Shown here: in pieces, positions 1 to 10,267 of the stretch
Numbering within the stretch: position 1 is the first letter of the stretch
Layout: each line of letters starts with the position of its first letter
NCBI GenBank assembly: GCA_036897625.1
Contig: JAYMTA010001154.1
Location: 1 to 21,491 of the forward strand
Reading direction: 5' to 3'
DNA from: Pelargonium cotyledonis
Taxonomy: Eukaryota > Streptophyta > Magnoliopsida > Geraniales > Geraniaceae
Length of the DNA stretch: 21,491 nucleotides
Position numbers and translations under genes: made by a program
The notes under the pieces: model-generated
Database searches by the model: none
What the model saw: the letters and a program-made list of their open reading frames with translations, nothing else
What the model was told of the DNA's origin: nothing

Positions 1-388
1 TGGTTGTAATTTTACATGTTCATGAATGATATTTAATGATGTTTTGTTCAATTGTGTGTTTGTTGTTGTGAATGTTGTAAATGTAATTACAACGTACTGT
101 TTTAAGTCACTTTTACATAAGGATATATTTGTAATTATCCCAAGAATCTATGCATAGTTGAGGAATAAAATGTCCTCCTCCTCTAACACTTGTAGTAGCC
201 CCCGCGAACTCAAAAACCCTGTCAGCAGCATCGCCTTATTGTGACAGTTCCGCATTCTCCTTTGTTCTTATTTGCTGTTGGGAAATTGCTTGTATGGATT
301 TCAAATTCGCATTATCGTGCATTTGAATCTGAATCTATTGGCTTATTGAACTTGTTGGGGTTCTCGGTTTGTCTAAAGAGTGCTTCTG
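1..388 (+). promoter_or_regulatory. 5' flank and 5' UTR region of MED7
   Basis: AT-rich sequence upstream of the MED7 start codon at 389. No other gene is visible here. The short open frame at 241-459 overlaps the MED7 start in another frame and does not resemble a protein I know. The transcription start and any TATA box cannot be placed with confidence. Confidence 0.4.
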
Positions 389-2649
389 ATGGCAACAGCT
401 ACCTACCCACCACCGCCACCATTTTACAGACTCTACAAGGACTACATCGACGACCCTAAATCGGCTCCGGAGCCTCCCCCGCCGATTGAAGGGACGTACG
501 TATGTTATGGTAGCAATTACACTGTGAGTTTCTTTATTCTTTCTCATCGTTAAGTTTGATTTCTCAAATTTGCATTGTTTCCAGTTCGTTACTTCATATA
601 TAGTTCTCAGTAGAGTTTCAGCCCATGGTTTTTAGAATGCAGAAATTGTAGGGTAATATGATAATATGAATCATGTTTCGAGGAAGAGAATATAGACGAA
701 GATTTGAGAGATAGAGTGTAACAGATTCACAGAAATTAAGAGAGATAATGTAAGTAGAGAGGCAAACAGATAAAGAGACATATTGGCCTTCATGGGTTTT
801 TTGTGTTCTTAATATGGCTTCAAAATTGGGGGTTTATCACTATTATTTTACAAAAAATTTACATTTCTTTTTTACCCTTTTTATGTAGACTGATGAATGC
901 TCTTCCAAGCTTGGAAGAGCAGGGTGTTCGGCAGTTGTATCCGAAAGGACCAAATGTTGGTAAGTTTTCTAAAATAGGACATAGTAAAACTTGTATTGTA
1001 TTTTTACAATTCTTCCCTTTAAAGCTGTCCCTTTTCCTCTTCTTTTATTATAAGGGCTGGTATGATTTTCTCTACAATATTGAACTAGAACTTGTCTTGG
1101 CTCATATATTATCAATGAGAACAGTTGTCATGTTTCACTTTTCAGTAGGTCCAGCATTTCTAACTTTTAAGTTTTAAGTACCCATCTTTTAGAAGAACTT
1201 TTGGATACTTGGATTATAACCTATGCAGAGGGAGGATAAAGTATGGTTCAGTTCATGATAAGTTCATTCAAAACCAGAATATATTATTGTGGAATGGTAT
1301 CTTTGGACCATTTTTCTTTATGTTTATTCAATTTGAATCAGTGAAGAAAATATCAGGTAGAATGTGAACATTTATTGGAGAATAATTTCATGTTCGTTAT
1401 AGACAAATGCCGGATATGTGAGTTTAAAGCAGCTAACTATCTACTGCTCTAGTACTTGGTTTTTGGAGTTATATTCTAGTGATGATTTAATACTTTCATC
1501 TGCTGTTATTTGCTTTTGTTGATGGTTTATAGGAGAAATTTGAGCAAACTCACAATCTTTGTTGGGTGTATGGGCTACTCTATTTATTCGAAGATTTTAG
1601 GCATCATATTCTTCATTCTAGGGTCTGATAAATTATAAATATTGTGATTTTTCTACAGATTACAAGAAAGAACTGAGGTCTCTTAACAGAGAATTGCAGT
1701 TACACATTTTGGAGCTTGCTGATGTTCTAGTTGAAAGACCATCTCAATATGCCAGGAGAGTGGAGGGTATATCCCTTATATTTAAAAATTTGCATCACAT
1801 TCTCAATTCATTGCGTCCCCACCAGGTAAAAATTACCAGTATGAAGTTAATGCACATTTTTGTAGTTTGAGATTTCAATTTGTAATTTAGTGCCTTTTCC
1901 CCACAGGCTAGAGCGACATTAATTCACATCCTGGAACTGCAGATACAACGACGTAAACATGCAGTGGAGGATATTAAGAGGTATGCTTATTCAAACGTGT
2001 AATAATTATTTGTTGTCTAAAATATTGTGAAAGTTGGGGTGCAGCAGCGTATGGCTTATTATGCGTGTAGAAGAGTTGATAAAAAGGGATATATTATTAT
2101 TCCATCATGGTTTTTGTCAACAGACTCATAGTCATAATGGTAATCTGAAATAGCTCACCTGTTTTAGATTAAGCTATCATCTAGCATGTTAATTGCTAAG
2201 CTTAGCCTATAAGATGTCAAGCACTTGGTTTCGTTTACAACCCCATGAACCTTGAGGTCTGGATACCTGGTGATGCATTAATTTTTGCTTGTCTGCAAAA
2301 TGTTCCTCTTTAGGCTGTATACCATATTGTTCAAAAGTGAGTTCTAATAAGATTCTACGAAAGTTGGGAGGCTGCTGTAACGCAATACACTGATCGTCTG
2401 GTTTTACATCTGATATGAACTGCACTTTTTACTAGGATCTTTGTTGAAGCCAGTCGCACTCATGAACCTTTGAAATTGAATGAGATTTGTTTATCTTCCT
2501 ACCCAGCACTTGGACTGGACATGATTCAGAACCATTAGAACAGTCAAATAAGGCCATATGTTTCTGATTCTTGTTTCCTTTTGTCTAGGAGGAGAGAGGA
2601 AGCTCAGAGGCTTCTGAAGGAGGCCCTTGTGACTTTAGATGGACAATAG
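389..2649 (+). CDS. MED7: Mediator complex subunit 7 (MED7), five exons, with an apparent 1-bp frameshift in exon 2
   Basis: MED7 is a middle-module subunit of the Mediator complex, which links transcription factors to RNA polymerase II in the nucleus. Exons seen: 389-523, 889-959, 1659-1825, 1907-1980 and 2589-2649 (stop TAG), all with GT-AG introns. Exon 1 starts MATATYPPPPPFYRLYKDY and later has the PEPPPPIEGTYVC motif. Exon 3 gives DYKKELRSLNRELQLHILEL and exon 4 the RATLIHILELQIQ segment, which matches plant MED7 nearly end to end; the predicted length of 168 aa equals the Arabidopsis protein. The anomaly is in exon 2. Read in phase it starts TDE and then goes out of frame, while the conserved LPSLEEQG segment lies in the +1 frame. 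Dropping one base near 893-898 restores the family sequence. As printed, translation would stop at the exon 2/3 junction after about 68 residues. This could be an assembly error, a real null allele or a decaying duplicate. Identity is firm; intactness is not. Confidence 0.9.
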
Positions 2650-2873
2650 CAGCAAAAGTGTTGGATGCATTCTATTTGTGCCCGAGTTCTCAAATCCATA
2701 TGTAAATTATGAATTGCATCTCATAAGTTCTATGCTGCTGTGAATGTAGTTTAGTGGCTCTGTAACTAAAGAGAGGCATGTATTATGAGCAGATTTTCAT
2801 TTCTGAATTCTTATTGCAATCAATTTTATTTTCTATCAGCAAATATTTTTATAGGATTTGGTAAGGTCTTATA
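2650..2873 (+). other. MED7 3' UTR and downstream flank
   Basis: AT-rich sequence after the MED7 stop codon, up to the T-run that marks the end of a minus-strand LINE remnant. The polyadenylation site is not obvious; no gene is seen. Confidence 0.4.
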
Positions 2874-3140
2874 TTTTTTTGGTGACTAAGAGAAAAGAGT
2901 AGCAAGCATACAAACTATAGAAAACTAAGCAAACCTAACTATGGAGGCATGAAGCTATCATCCCGGACCAGTTCCACCACCTCCGGCACAACCATCTTGT
3001 AAACAACAACTCGAGCTTGAACCTCGTGACCATGCGTAGTCAATACATCCATCCGCCACTCTATTACTCTCTTCATAGACATGACCAATTTATTGGTCAC
3101 GTTCCAATTTTGAGATCACAAAAGACCGAGACGCTTTAAA
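2874..3140 (-). mobile_element. 5'-truncated non-LTR (LINE) retrotransposon tail with RNase H remnants
   Basis: On the minus strand a short open segment reads HVYEESNRVADG, close to the conserved C-terminal part of the RNase H domain in plant LINE ORF2 proteins (family form roughly HVYREANRVADALA). A one-base shift then continues as LTTHGHEVQARVVVYKM and PEVVELVRDDSF before a stop (complement of 2939-2941), again like LINE RNase H C-termini. A short 3' UTR and a run of seven A (complement of 2874-2880) follow, as expected of a LINE 3' tail. The 5' part is missing and the frame is broken, so this is a dead fragment. The upstream limit is approximate and no target-site duplication was found. 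Confidence 0.55.
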
Positions 3141-4043
3141 ATTATTTCAATTTTTTTATTGGTTGAGTTGTACAACAAAAGTAACTTTTTTTTTTGACTC
3201 AAATTAAACCCACTCCATATCGAAAACCTAAAAAATAATTCAAAACGGTCAAAATATAAAGTTAAAGAAAACAAATTGAATTGTGCCAACTGCTACTAGT
3301 AGAGCGCTACATGGCACGAAGCACCGCCACAACTGCGGCCAGTATAAGACAATCGCTCCTTCCTCTTTATGCGCACTTTTCTAGTTCGAAACTGAAGAAG
3401 AATCAAACCCTAGATAAGTGAGCGAGTCAACTCTTCGCCCAACTCGGTCAGCCCTCCTTCACTTGCTTGTGATCTGCTGCTTTGCTTTTGGTGATTTATT
3501 TGCTTAATTTTTTTATCATGCTCGAGCGGGATTGTCCATGGGGTTTTCTTTTTTATTATTTTTTATTATTTTTGTTTGTTATGATATTTTATACTCCTGA
3601 ATTAGATTTTGTAATCCTTACCTTTTAATATTTTAATATCATTGCGTGTGTTGTTATATATCTCTGAAGTATTTGTTGTTAGTGTTCTTGTTGTGGTGGA
3701 AAAAAATGATTTCTCAATAACTTTTGAATTTGGAGTGTTTCAGTGGAGAGTTACACCTTGATGGGTTCATCAAAAAACTTAATTTTTTAGATTTGTTTGG
3801 TTGTTACCAGGATTGCATGGCTAAATGAGATTGAGAATTGCAGAGTTTTCATCATCTCATATTCTCGTAGATATTTATTGTTGTTTGGATTACAGATTTG
3901 AGCATTTTCTTAGTTAAAATTTATACCTTGTTGGCTTAACCTATAGTATCGGCCAATTATGTATTGTCTTGTTGTGACAATTTTGTATCTCTCCATTGTA
4001 GCAGACTGGACATAAGACAAATTGAATACCTACGAACATTGCA
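3141..4043 (+). promoter_or_regulatory. Promoter and 5' UTR region of the UBC gene
   Basis: A TATA-like TATAAGA lies at 3343-3349, followed by pyrimidine-rich sequence near 3356-3383 and a leader-like stretch to about 3480. From about 3480 to 4000 the sequence is T-rich and intron-like, ending in an acceptor-like AG near 4003. A 5' UTR intron, common in plant UBC genes, is therefore likely, but its donor site is not clear. No ORF of note is present. Confidence 0.4.
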
Positions 4044-5997
<1,954 letters not shown>

Positions 5998-6307
5998 GAC
6001 TCGGGATATATGTTCAAACATAGTAGTAAATAAATAGAAATAATGAGCTAGAAAGTTAGTTGGCCAGTTGAAGATTTTAATTTGTGGGTTTGGTGTAGTT
6101 GGGTGGTGCTCTTAATAGCTTAGCTATTGTAATAAGCCATAATGTTATACCAAATGCTGAATTGTTCTCGACTGATGTGCCTTGAAATGCCATGTTAGAC
6201 ATGGGTCTCAATGCATCTTCTCTTATATCTGTGAATTGTGTTGTTGAAATTTGATGGTATCAAATTGGTCACATATGTTTGGACATCAATAGACCAACAA
6301 TTTGATG
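5998..6307 (+). other. UBC 3' UTR and downstream flank
   Basis: Follows the TAA stop. An AATAAA hexamer occurs at 6029-6034 and other A-rich near-upstream elements around 6130-6145; the latter are better spaced for a normal plant 3' UTR. No coding signal. Confidence 0.4.
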
Positions 6308-6516
6308 GTTTTTGAGTTGACTCGCGCTTTCGTACTTTTGCGATATGCATTTTTAATCCATTTGACAATACTCAGATTAATCTTCATTCGAAGCATGGTC
6401 ACAATGTTAAGGATTTTTCACGTCTTCCTCACAGGTGTGTTGAGTGAGGATCGAACTTAAGAATTTTTTCCACTCACACATCTCTAGCATACCAACTGCA
6501 TCACATCTAGGTCATT
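6308..6516 (-). mobile_element. tRNA-derived SINE-like element
   Basis: Reading the minus strand from about 6516, a box-A-like TGATGCAGTTGGT (complement of 6491-6503) is followed about 35 bp later by a box-B-like AGTTCGATCCT (complement of 6447-6457). This is the internal RNA polymerase III promoter layout of tRNA-derived SINEs. The surrounding sequence does not fold as a tRNA: acceptor-stem pairing is absent. An unrelated body of some 120 bp continues to a short A-run (complement of about 6308-6313). Ends are approximate and no clear target-site duplication was found, so the family is unassigned. Confidence 0.5.
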
Positions 6517-6840
6517 GAAAAAAAAAATTCATTCTTATTCTTGGTAGATTTTCTCAAATTCTCTACGTACTTTTTATAAATAGATCATTGATATTATCAT
6601 CGCATAAACAATTACTCTTACTCTCACTTCTAAGACAGAAATTCATAGTTGGTGTGACGTGCATGCTCTCTCATCCACAATTGGAGTGTAATGAAAGTGT
6701 AATAGCTTTAAAATTGGTGATTTATATTATAATATTCATTGTGTAAGGTATGTATGTAATATATATTATATGCATAATACATGATTACTTTTGACATTTG
6801 TCAAATATATTACTTAAACTTAATGAAATAAATAGTTTAA
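6517..6840. other. AT-rich spacer, nothing coding
   Basis: A poly-A stretch near 6518-6527, then AT-rich sequence with GTGTAAT-like short motifs that resemble those inside the Harbinger-type MITE just downstream. It might be part of a larger or nested element (a possible left end near 6665), but no clean terminal repeat pair was found. Confidence 0.3.
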
Positions 6841-7000
6841 GAGCATAAACATAATTTTAAATAACAAAATATATATAAATGTAGGTCCAACTATTACACT
6901 CATTAGATTATAATAATTATAAAATTACGTATAATGAGTGATGTAATAATTATGAATCTATTTTATTACACTCTTTATAGTGTAACCCTTGTAAATGCTC
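6841..7000. mobile_element. Tourist-like (PIF/Harbinger-type) MITE, about 160 bp
   Basis: The element opens with GAGCATAAACA and closes with TGTAAATGCTC, imperfect terminal inverted repeats with the GAGCAT end seen in plant PIF/Harbinger MITEs. It is flanked directly by TAA on both sides (6838-6840 and 7001-7003), the expected 3-bp TWA target duplication. Inside, ATTACACTCATTA near 6893 and TAATGAGTGATGTAAT near 6932 form a further inverted repeat. It is AT-rich and non-coding, so any mobilisation would need a transposase from elsewhere. Confidence 0.6.
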
Positions 7001-7237
7001 TAATATCCGAGTGTAGAATTTAAAGATTCCAAACCCAAATCAAATAATTCGCCAAGTGTTGGTTTCGTGTGGTATATGGCTTTACGCTTTTTCTATTTCT
7101 CTGACTCTAGGTCAAAAGAGAACATTAATTAAATGATATTGGTACAATTTGGTAGTATATCATAATATAATTCTTATCAGATATATCTTAGAATCCAATT
7201 ATATGAAATAACTTTAGTTTGAATATGGATAATAATA

Positions 7238-7454
7238 CTCATTCCGTTTTAAAATAAGTGTTTTGTTTTTATTTTTAGAATATTATATTATTGTATTTCT
7301 CATATTACTCTTATCACTTATGCACATGGGCAATTCTGCACATGAGTTGTAGGTGGAAAAATAAGGGTAATATTGAAAACACACTCAAATATGTGATAAT
7401 TCTTAATTTTTGTAAAAAAATGGAAACAAGACACTTATTTTAGGACGGAGGGAG
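7238..7454. mobile_element. Stowaway-type MITE (Tc1/mariner), copy A
   Basis: 217 bp ending in GGACGGAGGGAG, the classic Stowaway terminus (complement CTCCCTCCGTCC), with the other end CTCATTCCGTTTTAAAATAAGTG. TA lies on both sides (7236-7237 and 7455-7456), as expected of a Tc1/mariner target duplication. Both arms carry the variant AAAATAAGTG. The interior closely resembles the copy at 8582-8808 in the same orientation. No coding capacity. Confidence 0.8.
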
Positions 7455-7599
7455 TATTTGAAATATTTTGATAAATATTGGTATAATCTTTCAACTACTT
7501 GTACTAAATATAAGAAATATTCAATATTATTTGATCCACGTCTATTATTATATACTGGCTCACACAAATTAAATGAGTTTCTCTAGAATAATAATACGA
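7455..7599. other. AT-rich spacer, nothing recognised
   Basis: Very AT-rich DNA between a Stowaway MITE and the LINE ORF1 relic. No ORF, RNA gene or clear repeat was recognised. Confidence 0.4.
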
Positions 7600-8310
7600 A
7601 ATATTATTATATCAAAATCAAAGCAGAATTACAACCAAAAGACCTGGTGTAATCCTATTGGGTCAGACATAGACATAAAAACCTGACATGAATGTACAAG
7701 CAACTATATTGCCGATCCTACACACCTAGAGAAACAAAGTTCTCGAAAAACACCCTACAAACAACTTGCAAAAACTACCAGAGACCATCTCCTGCAATAG
7801 CAAACCAGACCCTGGCACCCCGGATTCTAACACAAGACTCGACGTGGTTATTACAAACTCAAACCAACCCCACAAACTCCTACTTACCTTGGGAACCAAC
7901 TGAAGATCCCACCTTGAACTCAGTTCCTCCAGAAACTCGACTTGCATCGAATCACCACTTGCACTGCAACTTTTCTCCTAGATTTCATTTGTCTAGGCGG
8001 ACCATTTCTAGCTGGTCCGCCTTTTCCTTGCTAACTCCCTTTTGTCCTCCATTTTCAACCATTCTACGTCTCTTCTCATCCATGATTATTGCATCCTCCA
8101 TCTCCTCTGCACTTCTTAGACTATCCTCAGTGACAACCTGCTCAATGTCCATTGGTGGAGCCTTCGCCCTATATGTTTTCCTCCTCTCCTTTCCACTGCC
8201 CTAAGCAATACCCCATATGCTCTTGCATCTCCCACCTTTGGGTGCTTAATCAGCCCATTGCATTGTGGGTCTCCACGATCCATAATGTCGCATCTAGATG
8301 AGTTGAAAGA
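7600..8310 (-). mobile_element. Decayed LINE ORF1 (gag-like) relic with zinc-knuckle-flank remnants
   Basis: On the minus strand, starting near 8310, a frame reads CNGLIKHPKVGD then AYGVLLRAVERR. This resembles the degenerate zinc knuckle and the following YGxWLRA motif of plant LINE ORF1 proteins (DUF4283 type). After a one-base shift the frame continues as KTYRAKAPPMDIEQVV and later KRRRMVENGGQKG, a basic low-complexity tail typical of ORF1 C-termini, ending at a stop near 8000. The remainder down to about 7600 is non-coding with a GATATAATAAT end. Frames are broken, so it is inactive. A 170-codon frame on the opposite strand (7692-8204) is a by-product of this sequence. Boundaries and class are moderately supported only. 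Confidence 0.4.
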
Positions 8311-8581
8311 TTATCGGTGAATAAAAAAAAATCAAAATCAAAATGGACATAAACAAATATATAATTAGAGAACAACCCGCCCATTAGATGGATGACCCAA
8401 AATTGTTCACATGAGTTCACATGACCCATATTCAAATCTGACAAAACGGGCTATGTGATTAAATCTAACATGTACATGTAAAGTACATGAAAAATATGGT
8501 ACATGTATGGGTCATTTTGCATTATGGAAACACAAAATTCAAATGAAAAAGCATATGAAAAATGAAACAAAATAAATAATA
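8311..8581. other. AT-rich spacer, nothing coding
   Basis: Contains short repeated TACATGTA-like motifs near 8469-8507 (several overlapping copies of ACATGTA or GTACATG). No gene or clear element ends were found. Confidence 0.35.
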
Positions 8582-8808
8582 CTCATTCGGTCCCAAAATG
8601 AGTGTTTTGTTTCTATTTTTAGGTTATTATATTATAATTTTTCCCATATTACTCTTATCACTTATGGACATGGGCAAATCTGCACATGAGTGCACATGGG
8701 GTGTAGGTAGAGAAAGTGAGAATTATATTGGAAACACACTCAATTATCTTGTAATTCTTAATTTTTATAAAAAATGAAAATAAGACAATCATTTTGGGAC
8801 GGATGGAG
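8582..8808. mobile_element. Stowaway-type MITE, copy B, in the SFH promoter region
   Basis: 227 bp with ends CTCATTCGGTCCCAAAATGAGTG and, on the right, CATTTTGGGACGGATGGAG, flanked by TA (8580-8581 and 8809-8810). The interior matches copy A at 7238-7454 over its whole length in the same orientation, with small changes including a short local duplication (TGCACATGAG followed by TGCACATGGG near 8679-8699). It lies roughly 1.46 kb upstream of the SFH start codon and probably within about 200 bp of its transcribed leader, so it could affect expression of that gene. Confidence 0.8.
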
Positions 8809-10267
8809 TATTTTATTACTGTTACGGTACTAACGGAAATAAAAAGCCAAGCAAAGCTGAAAAGGTGAAAACTCAGCCATCATGCCGTTACTTTTCTCAA
8901 ACCGTCGGTCCATTTTTTCCGTAACGCTTTTCTTCAAATCTAAAGTTTTTAATTTATATTTAATAAAAAAGTAGAAACGACACGTAAGCAAAATGGGGCA
9001 TCAAAAATCAGCAAACCATAGCAGAAGCAAAGAGTCCCTGGAACCTTCACCATTCTCGGAACAAGAACTGGCTGCAGAGAAACAGAGACTGAGAGAAACC
9101 GGGAGAAGAAAAAACCCAGATTATATTGACCAAAACCATCGAATTCCCAGATCCTCAATCGGGTTCCTTGTCCTGTTTTCCCGGTAAAAATCTCATCTTT
9201 TCTTGGAAAATCTCACTCTCGACGGTAATTACTTTCTCCGAGAAAGATTTCAAATTGTACCTCGGCTCAGAAAATAAATTCCACCGCAGCTGAATTCGGA
9301 AATCTCTGTGACGGTGCGTTTTTAATTGGATTTGAGGTGGTGTCTATCGGTCCTTTTACTGTTTTGCGGCTGTGTAGCGAGCGGCGGTGTAGCGAGCGGT
9401 AGGTGTGAGGTCCGTACGCTGTGTCGCGGCCATTGTTTGAATTCATTGCGGTTTCAGCTCTGATGTTGCGTTAGTGTGGTGTTACATGCAGAGGGACGGA
9501 TGGATTTAACGTACTCTGTTTTTCTATCGGTTTCACTTTTGTGAATTTTAATGGCCTTATATTTCTCTCTTCTTTTTTTTGAGCTGGGTTTGACGGAATA
9601 TTTCTGATTTTTCGTTAATTTTCGCCGGTCTTCTTTAGGGTTCTTTGATCTTCAGCTCAATTGTAGTAGTGCACAATTTGGTTCTCAATAATTTTTGGGT
9701 TATAATTCTGTTTCTTCAACACAACAAGTGATGCTAAATTCAACGAAACACTGAGATAAACAAAAAAATTGGAATAGCTAATTAGTTTTTGGAGCTGTTT
9801 AATGTTTTGATATCTATCAACTTCAGATCTGTCCAGTGTTACCAGAATGCACTCAAAGTTAATTGGAGGAGTAAAAATGATAAGAAGTTAATTGTTTTCT
9901 GAAATTATGTATACTATTGAGAAGAAATATCATGGAAAGAACTAGTTGGAAGTTGAGAAAAAAGTGTAGCATCAGAAGAAAGTTGCTTCCTTCATTTACT
10001 TTTTGCATTCTCATGTTATCTCATACATAAAAAGAATTTTGAATTTTCAGTATTTGGTGATTCCTGTGGTGTAGAGGAGCATAGATTTGATTATTTGCAT
10101 TTCAAGTGTTTACTTTTAGTTCTTATTACTGTAGTTTTATTTATTATTATTATTTTTTGTCATTTAGTGTTGATAAGAAATGGATTGCTTCATGTGAGCT
10201 CCCTGCGGATTATTGTCCTGCTTCTGAAGATTAGGAACATAGACTGTTCCTTTTGCATCCAACAAAT
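8809..10267 (+). promoter_or_regulatory. SFH gene promoter, leader and probable 5' UTR intron
   Basis: Sequence from about 8980 to 9440 is richer in G and C than its surroundings and looks like a transcribed leader. Possible donors are GTAAAAATC near 9184 and GTAATTAC near 9223. T-rich, intron-like sequence runs to about 10230, and an acceptor-like ACATAG lies near 10238-10243, shortly before the start codon at 10268. A 64-codon frame at 8993-9187 begins with ATG inside this leader and, if transcribed, would be an upstream ORF. The exact leader structure needs transcript data. Confidence 0.4.
9373..9399. repeat. Short tandem repeat, two 12-bp copies at 15-bp period
   Basis: TGTAGCGAGCGG occurs at 9373-9384 and again at 9388-9399 in the GC-rich leader region of the SFH gene. 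Too small to be a mobile element; it may be a replication slippage product. Confidence 0.7.

Noticed and set aside
803-1177. 124-codon frame over MED7 exon 2
   Set aside because: Only the middle part (889-959) is MED7 exon; the rest is intron sequence open by chance.
6440-6505. Possible tRNA gene
   Set aside because: Box A and box B are present but acceptor, D and anticodon stems do not form; a SINE-like origin explains it better.
7692-8204. 170-codon open frame on the + strand
   Set aside because: It is antisense to a LINE ORF1-like relic, has a biased Ser/Thr/Pro/Leu composition, and resembles no known protein.
8993-9187. 64-codon frame before the SFH gene
   Set aside because: No protein similarity recognised and it lies in the probable leader; kept only as a possible upstream ORF.
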